This document shows positions 1 through 7,162 of a stretch of DNA of 12,040 bases, piece after piece (the stretch's first letter is position 1; each line of letters opens with the position of its first letter). The stretch is taken from the NCBI GenBank assembly GCA_937907165.1, contig CALCUH010000224.1, positions 1 to 12,040 on the forward strand, given 5' to 3'. The position numbers were made by a program, and so were the translations under genes. Source of the stretch: an uncultured Bacteroidales bacterium. GTDB taxonomy: Bacteria; Bacteroidota; Bacteroidia; Bacteroidales; Paludibacteraceae. The notes under the pieces were generated by a model. That model did not search any database and had not been told where the DNA came from. It saw nothing but the letters and a program-made list of their open reading frames with translations.

Positions 1-1
1 C

Positions 2-1075
2 GCCGCCGTTGTAGGGAGCGTAGCCTATCTCGCCCGCTTCACAGAGATGCTTTCTGCCGTTTTTGCAGAATTCGCACTCGCCGCAGCCGCTCAAGCCATG
101 GCAGACAGAGGCGATTTATCACTTCCTAACGAACGAGTCGGCGTTTACGTCGGATCCGGAATCGGAGGCATGCAAACATTCATCAACGAATGCACCAAAA
201 TGAACGATGAGAGACCTTCCAGAATCTCACCCCTATTCATTCCAATGATGATCTCCAACATAGCGGCAGGCAACATCGCCATCGCTCACCATGCGGAAGG
301 TCCGTGCCTTCCAATTGTGACGGCCTGCGCCACCGGCACACATGCGATAGGAGAAGCCTACAGAGCCATCAAAAACGGCTATGCGGATGCCATCATCGCA
401 GGAGGAGCGGAAGCCGCCATCAATCCATTAGCAATCGGAGGATTCACCAACTGCAAAGCCCTTTCCAAAGCGAATGACCCAAAAAACGCGTCACTACCTT
501 TCGACGCCACAAGGAAAGGATTCGTCATCGGAGAAGGCGCGGGAATCGTCATCCTTGAAGAATACGAGCACGCCAAAGCTTCAGGCGCCAAAATTTACGG
601 AGAGATTTGCGGATACGGGAACAGTTGCGACGCATATCACTACACAGCGCCCAAACCAGACGGAAGCTGTGCGGCAAGGGCAATTAAGATGGCACTCGAC
701 GAGGCGAACTACAATAGCGACGACACGCTATACATCAACGCCCACGGGACAGGGACACCAATGAACGACAAATCCGAAACGCTGGCATTCAAATTAGCCT
801 TGGGAGAATCAGAAGCACGCAAAGCGCTCATCAGTTCCTCCAAATCAATGACAGGACACATGCTAGGCGCAGCAGGCGGCATAGAGGCAATCGTGTGCGC
901 GCTATCCCTCCAAAACAACATCGTCACCCCCACCATCGGGCTAAACACGCCTGACCCGGAGTGTGACCTCAACTATACACCGAACGTGGCGAAACAAGCG
1001 AATCTGACGATAGCCATCTCCGATTCCTTAGGATTCGGCGGCCACAACGCTTGCATCGCTATTAGAAAAATATAG
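2..1075 (+). CDS. fabF: 3-oxoacyl-ACP synthase II (FabF), 5'-truncated
   Basis: FabF catalyses the decarboxylating condensation of malonyl-ACP with acyl-ACP in cytoplasmic type II fatty acid synthesis. The frame is open from base 2 with no stop, so the true start lies left of the window; the ATG at 47 is internal. About 357 residues are visible against roughly 410 in the family, so some 55 N-terminal residues are missing. Counting from the Met at 47, the nucleophile is Cys94 in VTACATGTH, and the catalytic histidines are His233 (NAHGTGTP) and His271 (SMTGHMLGAAGG). The glycine-rich C-terminal loop is GFGGHNA. The region SRISPLFIPMMISN and the segment EEYEHAKASGAKIY are typical of KAS II. The triad is complete, so the enzyme should be active. 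Residues before about position 10 match the usual RRMDRF segment poorly. The next gene starts about 330 bases downstream and appears to have its own promoter. KAS I (FabB) is less likely given the overall similarity to FabF. Confidence 0.93.
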   Translation, partial: AAVVGSVAYLARFTEMLSAVFAEFALAAAAQAMADRGDLSLPNERVGVYVGSGIGGMQTFINECTKMNDERPSRISPLFIPMMISNIAAGNIAIAHHAEGPCLPIVTACATGTHAIGEAYRAIKNGYADAIIAGGAEAAINPLAIGGFTNCKALSKANDPKNASLPFDATRKGFVIGEGAGIVILEEYEHAKASGAKIYGEICGYGNSCDAYHYTAPKPDGSCAARAIKMALDEANYNSDDTLYINAHGTGTPMNDKSETLAFKLALGESEARKALISSSKSMTGHMLGAAGGIEAIVCALSLQNNIVTPTIGLNTPDPECDLNYTPNVAKQANLTIAISDSLGFGGHNACIAIRKI

Positions 1076-1246
1076 ATACTAACAACAAGCCAACCTAAAT
1101 CCTAATTAAGTTTTTATAATATGCATGCAAAACCAACTATAAAAAATCTACACTAACATATCCAACACACTTCAGGGAGACTCATTCCCCCGAGAAGACG
1201 GATATCAACGAAGTGATTCCTTCCTCAACAAGGAAACAGAACCACT

Positions 1247-1293
1247 ATTGCGAATGGAAGGATTACGTATTACCGCAATTCTTCCATTCCTGC
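1247..1293. repeat. Inverted repeat with two competing stems
   Basis: GAATGGAAG (1252-1260) is the exact reverse complement of CTTCCATTC (1281-1289), giving a 9-bp stem with a 20-base loop. A second stem, ATTGCG (1247-1252) with CGCAAT (1274-1279), crosses the first, so the two should be mutually exclusive; the loops look too short for a simple pseudoknot. An A-rich rather than T-rich tract follows, so neither stem is a plus-strand terminator. Function unknown. Confidence 0.5.
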
Positions 1294-1354
1294 GTTTCAC
1301 TTAAAAAAAACGAAAAAAAATTTAATATATTTTCACCAAGGACAAAATATGAAG

Positions 1355-1362
1355 TATATTTG
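1355..1362 (+). promoter_or_regulatory. Candidate Bacteroidota promoter (-7) for the M6 protease
   Basis: TATATTTG matches the TAnnTTTG -7 consensus exactly. The -33 position carries only a weak TTTC at 1331-1334, about 20 bases upstream. Transcription would begin near 1368, leaving a leader of about 35 bases before the ATG at 1404. A short AT-rich 8-mer can arise by chance, hence moderate confidence. Confidence 0.45.
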
Positions 1363-1403
1363 GCCAGCATCTAAAGATTATGCTTTTTTTCAAATCGATT
1401 GTC

Positions 1404-3953
1404 ATGAAAACACAGACATATATTATACATATCATTTTACTTATCCTTACACTGGCTTGTTCAACAAGCATTTCCGCAAGGACATACAACGGGACTCCCT
1501 ACTCGATGAAACAACCCAACGGAGACTCAGTTACCGTACTTTTGTATGGTTCCGACCTCTACATCGATGCGGAAAGCATTGACCACTACACTCTCACAAC
1601 AGACGAAAAGACATCGGAGATTTGTTATGCCATGCTCTCATCAGACGGCAACGAATACGCCTCCACAGGCATTGTTTACCAAGGAGGAGAGACTCCGGAA
1701 GCGGTAAAAATGATTGTGAATCAAAGAATTAGAATTTCACAGGAAAGCAAGCGAAAAAAGATGGAGGATACCGGGAAAAAGTTAGGGAAGGAAGAGTATC
1801 AGGACGTACCTTCCCTTAAAGCCGCGGAAGCATTCCCCGATACAGTTTACGGTCTTTGTGTGTTCATCGAATTTGCGGATAAAAAATCCACAGTCTCCAG
1901 AGAACAGATTTACGAATTCCTCAACGGAGACAACAACCCGCAATTCAAAAACAAAAGTTCCATCAAAGAGTACTTTCAATGGATATCAGGAGGGAAACTC
2001 ACATACATCAACTTCGTTCCTTCCCACTCCTATGTGGCCAAACAAAACATGGAGTATTACGCGCCGCTTGACGCCACCGACTACACAATAACCCGACTAT
2101 ATGAAGCAATCGGGAATGCGGTTAACCAATGGGTTTCCGAAGATAACGGTGACCTATCCAAACTCACCAAAAACGAATACGGAGGAATCAAAGCGTTAAA
2201 CATTCTTTACGCAGGTCCTTGTCAAAACAAATGGGCGACAGGTTTATGGCCTCATCAAAGCGCCGCCGCATTCACAAACATAAGAGGATTCAATAACAAG
2301 AGTTTACACACTTATCAAATATCCGACATTAGGGGAGACTTGAAGATGGGAACGTTCGTCCACGAGAACGGACATTTGGTCTGCGGATGGCCCGATTTCT
2401 ACCAATACGAAGAACACGAGCCCAACAACGCACAAAATTACAACATCGGAGACGCCTTTAACATCAGCGACGAATACAACCCGCCCTACCCCAACCCATT
2501 AGCGCTTGATCTTATGGGATGGTTAACCGACCTGAACGACATCACAGGGAAAAACAATGGAGAAATCGTCACACTCACCCAAGGATGCGGACATGCCGCC
2601 ATCTACAGAGGAACAGGAGCAAACAAATACGAATGTTATTATTTGGAAATCAGAGACAAAGAATGGTCCTCTTGGAACAACGGACATAAAGGCATATTCA
2701 TCTGGCACGTCAACCTAAAAGGAGACAATTGCCACCCAGACAAACCTGAACTGTTGGATTGCAGACCCTGCACCTACCAGAACCCCTTTTGGGTTAAAGG
2801 ATCCGGTTCCAGCTACTTCAGCGACGATTCTAACCCAAGCGCCAAATGGTATAGCGGGGACAAGTCGGGCATATACCTATGTGACTTCAGTAATTATGGG
2901 CAAACAATGACCTTCCGTTGCGGAGAAAAAGTGAAAACGCCGACTTTCGTCACCCAACAATTAAAAAACGCCATACTTTATACCGAATATTCCGACACCA
3001 TCCGATTTCTTATCGGAACAGATAATTACATTTTGAAAGTCAAAGAAGGAGACGAACTACCGGAAGGTATATCCATTGACGACAACGGAATCCTAACCGG
3101 CACTCCTACAGATACCGGGACAACTCGTTTCACCATCATTGTTACCGATCAAAACAACATCTCTCAAGAACAAGAATTCTCATTAAACGTCCTCTGCGCC
3201 ACTCCATACTATGGGACGGGATACTCCATACCTGGTAGTTTTCAAATGGAAGGATACGACAGAGGCGGCAATGGTTTGGCTTACCACACAAACCGTACTG
3301 TACGAACAAACAATCTAAAAGAAGCCAGAGACGACAATCAATTCTTCCCTTTGTTCCGTTTCATTAACAGAAACACAAATCAAACGATAGGATTCGCCGT
3401 GGAGTTTAATTCTATCGACGAATGGACGCAATACTCAATTAATGTCGATAAAACGAGCAGTTACGACATGTCTTTACGCAACTCCACCACTCAAGATGCG
3501 ATTCTTTCCATTTCCTTGGACAATGAATTTTTGGACACCATGCGAATTGAAGGGGTAAAAGGCATCAATATAGATAGTAACAGCAAAGGATACAAATACA
3601 CAAAGAAAGAATTGCAACTGCCGGAAGGGGACCACAAACTCAAATTCGGCATATTAAACTTATCTTCCACCCTCCGAATTGACAGCGCCGATTTCATCAG
3701 AAAAGAGACAGTGCATTCGGAAAGCCACACGAACTTTCCGATTTATATAGCCAACTCAAACAACGGATTCTCCATTCTAGGAATTCACGGGGATGAAGAG
3801 ATATTGATATTCAATTCTCAAGGAATGTTAATCGAGGAAAAGAAAAATCCTCGTGACAACACTTCTTTCGGAGAAAATTATCCGCAAGGAATTTATATGA
3901 TAAAAATCGTCAACGAAAAATCCTGCATAACATTCAAAGCAATAAAAGAGTAG
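1404..3953 (+). CDS. Secreted M6-family metalloprotease with Ig-like, CBM6-like and T9SS sorting domains
   Basis: This is a zinc endopeptidase, probably released or displayed at the cell surface. I chose the ATG at 1404 (849 residues) because it opens directly into a signal peptide, MKTQTYIIHIILLILTLACS, with a likely cut after SISA (about residue 25); an in-frame ATG at 1380 adds 8 residues. A propeptide-like region runs to about residue 140. The catalytic domain covers about 146-510 and carries HENGHLVCGWPD, giving His320, Glu321, His324 and a third ligand at Asp331, as in M6/immune-inhibitor-A proteases. Residues 513-597 resemble a He_PIG Ig-like domain (LPEGISIDDNGILTGTPTDTG). Residues about 600-766 resemble CBM6 (SIPGSFQMEGYDRGGNGLAYH, then EWTQYSINV). 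Residues about 776-849 fit a type IX (Por) sorting tail (ILIFNSQGMLIEE, then YPQGIYMIKI). The tail predicts export through T9SS with removal of the C-terminus. The carbohydrate or protein target is not evident from sequence. Confidence 0.88.
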   Translation: MKTQTYIIHIILLILTLACSTSISARTYNGTPYSMKQPNGDSVTVLLYGSDLYIDAESIDHYTLTTDEKTSEICYAMLSSDGNEYASTGIVYQGGETPEAVKMIVNQRIRISQESKRKKMEDTGKKLGKEEYQDVPSLKAAEAFPDTVYGLCVFIEFADKKSTVSREQIYEFLNGDNNPQFKNKSSIKEYFQWISGGKLTYINFVPSHSYVAKQNMEYYAPLDATDYTITRLYEAIGNAVNQWVSEDNGDLSKLTKNEYGGIKALNILYAGPCQNKWATGLWPHQSAAAFTNIRGFNNKSLHTYQISDIRGDLKMGTFVHENGHLVCGWPDFYQYEEHEPNNAQNYNIGDAFNISDEYNPPYPNPLALDLMGWLTDLNDITGKNNGEIVTLTQGCGHAAIYRGTGANKYECYYLEIRDKEWSSWNNGHKGIFIWHVNLKGDNCHPDKPELLDCRPCTYQNPFWVKGSGSSYFSDDSNPSAKWYSGDKSGIYLCDFSNYGQTMTFRCGEKVKTPTFVTQQLKNAILYTEYSDTIRFLIGTDNYILKVKEGDELPEGISIDDNGILTGTPTDTGTTRFTIIVTDQNNISQEQEFSLNVLCATPYYGTGYSIPGSFQMEGYDRGGNGLAYHTNRTVRTNNLKEARDDNQFFPLFRFINRNTNQTIGFAVEFNSIDEWTQYSINVDKTSSYDMSLRNSTTQDAILSISLDNEFLDTMRIEGVKGINIDSNSKGYKYTKKELQLPEGDHKLKFGILNLSSTLRIDSADFIRKETVHSESHTNFPIYIANSNNGFSILGIHGDEEILIFNSQGMLIEEKKNPRDNTSFGENYPQGIYMIKIVNEKSCITFKAIKE

Positions 3954-4009
3954 GATGATTCACACACATTAAGCAAAGAGATTTTTTCAGCCAACACATC
4001 ATATATCAC

Positions 4010-4037
4010 AACAAAAAAAAGGCAAATCTTTTTTGTT
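4010..4037 (+). terminator. Weak AT-rich terminator after the M6 protease
   Basis: AAC followed by an A8-G run (4010-4021) can pair with CTTTTTTGTT (4028-4037) around a 6-base loop, with two extra A residues on the left arm. The T-rich right arm could act as the release tract. The stem is almost entirely A-T and overlaps the -33 element of the next promoter, so it may be only partly effective. Confidence 0.4.
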
Positions 4038-4061
4038 ATTTTAAAAATATACATACATTTG
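4033..4061 (+). promoter_or_regulatory. Near-consensus Bacteroidota promoter (-33 TTG, -7 TACATTTG)
   Basis: TTG at 4033-4035 is followed 18 bases later by TACATTTG at 4054-4061, an exact match to TAnnTTTG. Element identity and spacing fit the known Bacteroidota primary sigma factor consensus (TTG, about 19 bases, TAnnTTTG). Transcription should start near 4066-4069. It would drive the short element ending at the terminator at 4116-4150 and, by read-through, the GT-C-like gene. Confidence 0.65.
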
Positions 4062-4066
4062 CATTG

Positions 4067-4150
4067 TAATGTTGTGAAACATGATTCTTTATAGATGTAA
4101 GGTTTATGGTTTTCTAAAAGCAAGCATTCATGCTTGCTTTTGGTTTTTTT
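4067..4150 (+). ncRNA. Candidate small RNA or attenuated leader (about 80 nt)
   Basis: The element is bounded by a near-consensus promoter and a perfect intrinsic terminator. At its predicted 5' end, ATGTT (4069-4073) pairs with AACAT (4078-4082) around a GTGA loop, a GNRA tetraloop that could protect the 5' end. About 33 unpaired bases follow (4083-4115), then the terminator hairpin. I do not recognise an RNA family. It could be a free-standing small RNA, or a leader whose terminator limits expression of the downstream membrane protein. An overlapping 56-codon frame starts at 4081. The exact start is inferred from the promoter. Confidence 0.45.
4116..4150 (+). terminator. Strong intrinsic terminator
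   Basis: AAAAGCAAGCA (4116-4126) is perfectly complementary to TGCTTGCTTTT (4131-4141) with a TTCA loop, giving an 11-bp stem, followed by GG and a run of eight T (4144-4151). It lies between a promoter and the start of the next gene, so it ends a short transcript rather than a coding gene. Confidence 0.85.
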
Positions 4151-4177
4151 TACAAAAACCCTATAATTCAGCGGATT

Positions 4178-5656
4178 ATGGATGCAATGAAAAAGAATTG
4201 GTTCTACATATTTATGGCACTCATCGCCATAGTTTACATATTCTTCCCTAATAACAATTCCACGTTAGACGCATATGACTATGCGGCGAGCGCACGTTAC
4301 GGCATAGACTTATACCATCCGCACCATCTGCTCTTCAACGCCTTTTTCCATGCCATAAACAGCATTCTACACACGTTAAATTTTCAATGCGAGACACTCA
4401 GAATTCTACAATTAGGAAATGCCATTTTCGCCATAGGCGTACTTCTTCTTACCCGTTTGACGCTAAAAAAAACAACATCGGATAGATGTGCGGACGCACT
4501 CACCCTCTTCGCCGGCTGCTCATTCTCCATGCTGAGATACTCGACAGAGGGAGAGACTTACATCATACCCATATTCTTCTCGCTACTCACCTCCCTATTC
4601 TTTCTATATTCCTTCAACAAAAGATGGTGTCCTTTCATCATTTTTAGCGCATTAGCCATTTCCATAGCTTGCCTTTTCCACCAGACCGCAATATTTTGGG
4701 GATTAGGAATCGTTTTAGCTCTAATCTTCGGGAAAAAGTTCAGACACGCAATATTGTTCTCATGCGTCACCCTATGCGTGCCACTCGCATACGCATGGAT
4801 ACTCACTTCCAAAATAGGGAAAGAGCTTACGTTTTCCAACCTAACGGGTTTCATGGCAGACTACTACCTATCGGACTCCGCCGACACACATATCGGACTC
4901 GTCAATTTCCTCATGACACCCATCAGTCTATTCCGCACCTTCTTCCAACTTCACGGGAACATCCCTATCATCTTATCTAAACATCCTTCTTTAGCCTTGC
5001 CTATCCTACTTGGAATCGCATCATTCATCATTAGCGCCATTCTCCTAAAAAAAACGGAGGGTTTTAAACGCATGGAGGGGGACATACAAAAAAGACCATT
5101 CCAAACAGCACACTTACTCATATTCTTACTAAGCCTTACATTCGCTTTCTTCTCCCACGGAAACGCGGAATTCATGGTGATGCTACCCGTCTGTCTCTCA
5201 CTATTCATCTATCCCTACGTGGACGAGAAACACGTCCGAAGCATAATTCTCTTCTCTTGCTGCATGTTTTTATGGAACGTATCGACCTGTATCCTACCCA
5301 ATCACTTCTTCAACTTCTACAACGAGCAGGCGGTCGTCGATCATGTTAGAAATCATCCGGACGCGACCTATATACTCACCGATAAAAATCTTGTGAGAAA
5401 CCAATATTTCTACTTATACGGAGAAGAACCATCCGCTAGATTAATTAGCGCCGACAACAAAAAAGAGATATTAAAAATCCGAAGAGAGAATCATTCAAGC
5501 ATTGTCATCTACAAAGACATTGATAAACCCTCGCCGATATCGAGAAGTTCGCTGTTAGACGACAACAATATAAATTTTGAAATAGAGTCGAAAGAGAGCG
5601 TCATTCAAGGTGATCTAGGAACCTACTATATCGGAATCATCCGACTTCTCCCCTAA
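4178..5656 (+). CDS. Polytopic membrane protein, probable GT-C-type glycosyltransferase
   Basis: Proteins of this kind use a lipid-linked sugar and transfer it on the periplasmic face of the inner membrane. I start at the ATG at 4178 (492 residues); ATG 4187 is equally possible, while the in-frame ATG at 4130 lies in the loop of a terminator and is rejected. A first membrane segment at about residues 8-23 is followed by an acidic loop with Asp31 and Asp34 (TLDAYDYA) and a PHH motif at 48-50, the arrangement expected of the GT-C catalytic loop. Other conserved-looking stretches are YSTEGETY (121-128) and FHQTAIFW (167-174), reminiscent of DUF2723/ArnT-like families. About ten hydrophobic segments are followed by a soluble C-terminal tail of about 110 residues. 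The gene converges on a flippase and overlaps it by 4 bases, which supports a role in envelope glycan assembly. Donor and acceptor cannot be inferred. A membrane protein of another class is possible. Confidence 0.6.
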   Translation: MDAMKKNWFYIFMALIAIVYIFFPNNNSTLDAYDYAASARYGIDLYHPHHLLFNAFFHAINSILHTLNFQCETLRILQLGNAIFAIGVLLLTRLTLKKTTSDRCADALTLFAGCSFSMLRYSTEGETYIIPIFFSLLTSLFFLYSFNKRWCPFIIFSALAISIACLFHQTAIFWGLGIVLALIFGKKFRHAILFSCVTLCVPLAYAWILTSKIGKELTFSNLTGFMADYYLSDSADTHIGLVNFLMTPISLFRTFFQLHGNIPIILSKHPSLALPILLGIASFIISAILLKKTEGFKRMEGDIQKRPFQTAHLLIFLLSLTFAFFSHGNAEFMVMLPVCLSLFIYPYVDEKHVRSIILFSCCMFLWNVSTCILPNHFFNFYNEQAVVDHVRNHPDATYILTDKNLVRNQYFYLYGEEPSARLISADNKKEILKIRRENHSSIVIYKDIDKPSPISRSSLLDDNNINFEIESKESVIQGDLGTYYIGIIRLLP

Positions 5657-7107
5657 CAGGATTTTTTCTTCAGCAACATATCACAAATATCATTCAGAAC
5701 ATTGGAACCCAACAATTTCGCAGGAACAACAAAGAGGACAACACCTGCAACGAGTTGTAGCAACAATGTCAACTTCACATTCCAATCCATCACATCTCTC
5801 GTCAACCAACCAATCGTCCACACACCAACTGCCATAAAGAGAGAGAGTCCCCAATAAGGGAACACATCCTTCAGTTGGTTTCCGATAGAATAATCCACCA
5901 CCCTACGGACAAAGAAGAGATCCACACAATAAGAGAGCACATTAGCGGAGACAAATCCCCAAAGCATCTCCTCTACCGTATCATGAAACAGGAACAAAGA
6001 GAACAAGGTCAGAACATTACGAATCACCTCCATGGCAAAATTCCGTCTCGGAACCCCCTTCACAGTCATCAGATTCAAATACATGTTGTGCATAGGAGCC
6101 ACTAGGCCAGCAACCGCCAAGACTCTGAAATAAGGAACGATAGGCTGCCATTTATCGGTAAGAACCACCTCCACCAAGTTGTCGAAACAAGCCATCGCAC
6201 CAAAAAGAATCGGAGAAATGCCGAAAGCCACCATCCTCATCATCTTCCGTAGATAGGTCAATTGCCTAGGCTCTTCATCATTCAGTTTGGAAAGAACGGG
6301 GAAAGCAACCCCAGAAAAGGTGGAAGAGACAATATTGACCGGCAAGAAATAAAACTTATAAGATTCAGAATAATAACCTAACCTTTCCTCTCCGAAATAA
6401 CGTCCGATGATAGGATTATAGATATAACGAACAAAAGTATTCATCAAACTGGCTCCAATCAGGGAGAAGCTGAATGAGAAAAGTTCCTTTATCACCTTGA
6501 AATTAGGGTGCGCATTCGGTCTCCAATCACTTAATACCCAAAGCATTGCGACACGAACAACAGATTGCAGGACGATTTGCCAAGCTAAAGCCCAATAACC
6601 GTACCCCAACACTATCATCAAGATTGTCGCAACCCCCGAAACCACAGCGCTCACCAAACTAGAGAGAGACATTTTCTTAAAAGAAAGCGTCCTCGTCAAC
6701 ACGATGGTCTGGACGATTCCGAATGAATTAAAGATGATGGAAACGAACAAAAAGCGGGAGAGGAGAATCAATTCCGGCATCCGATAATAAGAAGCGATAA
6801 ATCCCGCACTGACAAACAAGACCGTATAGAAAACAAGGCTCAGAAAGACATTGAACAAAAGAACCGCTACATACTCCGCATCCGTATTCTCCTTCCTACG
6901 CACCATAGCGGAAGTGAAACCACTCTCCGTCAACAGATTAGATAGCGCTGTAAAAATCGCCAAGGCACCCACCAATCCGAAATCTCGGGGAGTCAGCAAG
7001 CGAAGCGTAATCAATCCGACAACAAAAGCCACCACTTGGAAGCCCACCTTATCCAAAGCGTTCCAAACGATGGAGTTAACAGTCTGTTTTTTCAAATCCT
7101 GTGCCAT
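5653..7107 (-). CDS. Lipopolysaccharide/polysaccharide flippase, MOP superfamily (Wzx/WzxC-like)
   Basis: This protein should move lipid-linked glycans across the inner membrane for a surface polysaccharide. The 484-residue product starts MAQDLKKQTVNSIVWNALDK, which matches the opening of Polysacc_synt_3/WzxC-type exporters (an amphipathic start, then a segment around residue 20 with a Gly-Phe-Gln-Val pattern). LRLLTPRDFGLVG follows at about 40-50, a family hallmark. Evenly spaced hydrophobic helices continue to the end, in keeping with the 12-14 helices of the superfamily, and IIGRYFGEERLGYYSES is another typical segment. I prefer the ATG at 7107 over an in-frame GTG at 7116. The stop codon (TAG, 5655-5653) overlaps the TAA of the convergent GT-C-like gene. 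It is the only minus-strand gene in the window. Its coding strand is rich in G and T, the mirror of its neighbours. Confidence 0.87.
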   Translation of the reverse strand: MAQDLKKQTVNSIVWNALDKVGFQVVAFVVGLITLRLLTPRDFGLVGALAIFTALSNLLTESGFTSAMVRRKENTDAEYVAVLLFNVFLSLVFYTVLFVSAGFIASYYRMPELILLSRFLFVSIIFNSFGIVQTIVLTRTLSFKKMSLSSLVSAVVSGVATILMIVLGYGYWALAWQIVLQSVVRVAMLWVLSDWRPNAHPNFKVIKELFSFSFSLIGASLMNTFVRYIYNPIIGRYFGEERLGYYSESYKFYFLPVNIVSSTFSGVAFPVLSKLNDEEPRQLTYLRKMMRMVAFGISPILFGAMACFDNLVEVVLTDKWQPIVPYFRVLAVAGLVAPMHNMYLNLMTVKGVPRRNFAMEVIRNVLTLFSLFLFHDTVEEMLWGFVSANVLSYCVDLFFVRRVVDYSIGNQLKDVFPYWGLSLFMAVGVWTIGWLTRDVMDWNVKLTLLLQLVAGVVLFVVPAKLLGSNVLNDICDMLLKKKSC

Positions 7108-7115
7108 ATCAATCA

Positions 7116-7123
7116 CAAAGATA
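7116..7123 (-). promoter_or_regulatory. Candidate -7 element for the flippase
   Basis: Read on the minus strand this is TATCTTTG, an exact TAnnTTTG match. It ends 8 bases before the ATG at 7107, so the transcript would have a leader of only a few bases or none. No TTG is visible at the matching -33 position. It may be coincidental. Confidence 0.35.
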
Positions 7124-7135
7124 GGTTTTATTCGC

Positions 7136-7143
7136 TATATTTG
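7136..7143 (+). promoter_or_regulatory. Candidate -7 element for the LOG and ATPase genes
   Basis: TATATTTG matches TAnnTTTG exactly and lies 19 bases before the ATG at 7163, predicting a leader of roughly 14 bases. There is no good -33 TTG. It lies 12 bases from the opposing element at 7116-7123, so the two directions could compete for polymerase. Confidence 0.45.
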
Positions 7144-7162
7144 CGAGAGAAATACGAACGAT

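Larger units (their letters stand above)
1076..1403. other. Intergenic region with inverted repeats, no gene recognised
   Basis: This 328-base gap separates fabF from the M6 protease. It contains three short inverted repeats: 1170-1197 (CTTC/GAAG outer and GGGA/TCCC inner arms), 1217-1235 (TTCCTT/AAGGAA with a 7-base loop) and 1247-1293 (described separately). An A-rich tract at 1301-1322 follows, then a candidate promoter at 1355-1362. None of the hairpins is followed by a T tract on the plus strand, so I cannot call a clear fabF terminator. An overlapping open frame from 1349 has no recognisable protein content. Confidence 0.6.

Noticed and set aside
1446..1463. Lipobox in the protease signal peptide (LTLAC)
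   Set aside because: The -3 position is Thr rather than Leu/Val/Ile and a good signal peptidase I site (SISA) follows; with a T9SS tail, ordinary signal peptide cleavage is more likely.
1349..1582. A 77-codon plus-strand frame with an AAGGA sequence 6 bases before its ATG
   Set aside because: It overlaps the start of the M6 protease in another frame, encodes nothing recognisable, and its ATG lies upstream of the predicted transcription start.
3893..4123. Minus-strand frame of 76 codons over the protease 3' end and the following gap
   Set aside because: No family resemblance, and it covers a terminator and a promoter on the plus strand.
4130..4177. Upstream in-frame start of the GT-C-like protein
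   Set aside because: The ATG lies in the loop of a perfect terminator hairpin and the 16 added residues are encoded by the hairpin arm and T run; starts at 4178 or 4187 lead straight into the first membrane helix.
6851..7162. N-terminal extension of 104 codons for the LOG-family protein
   Set aside because: It is antisense to the flippase coding region. The family's conserved start, MIKRVCVYCASS, is at 7163, just after a -7 element.
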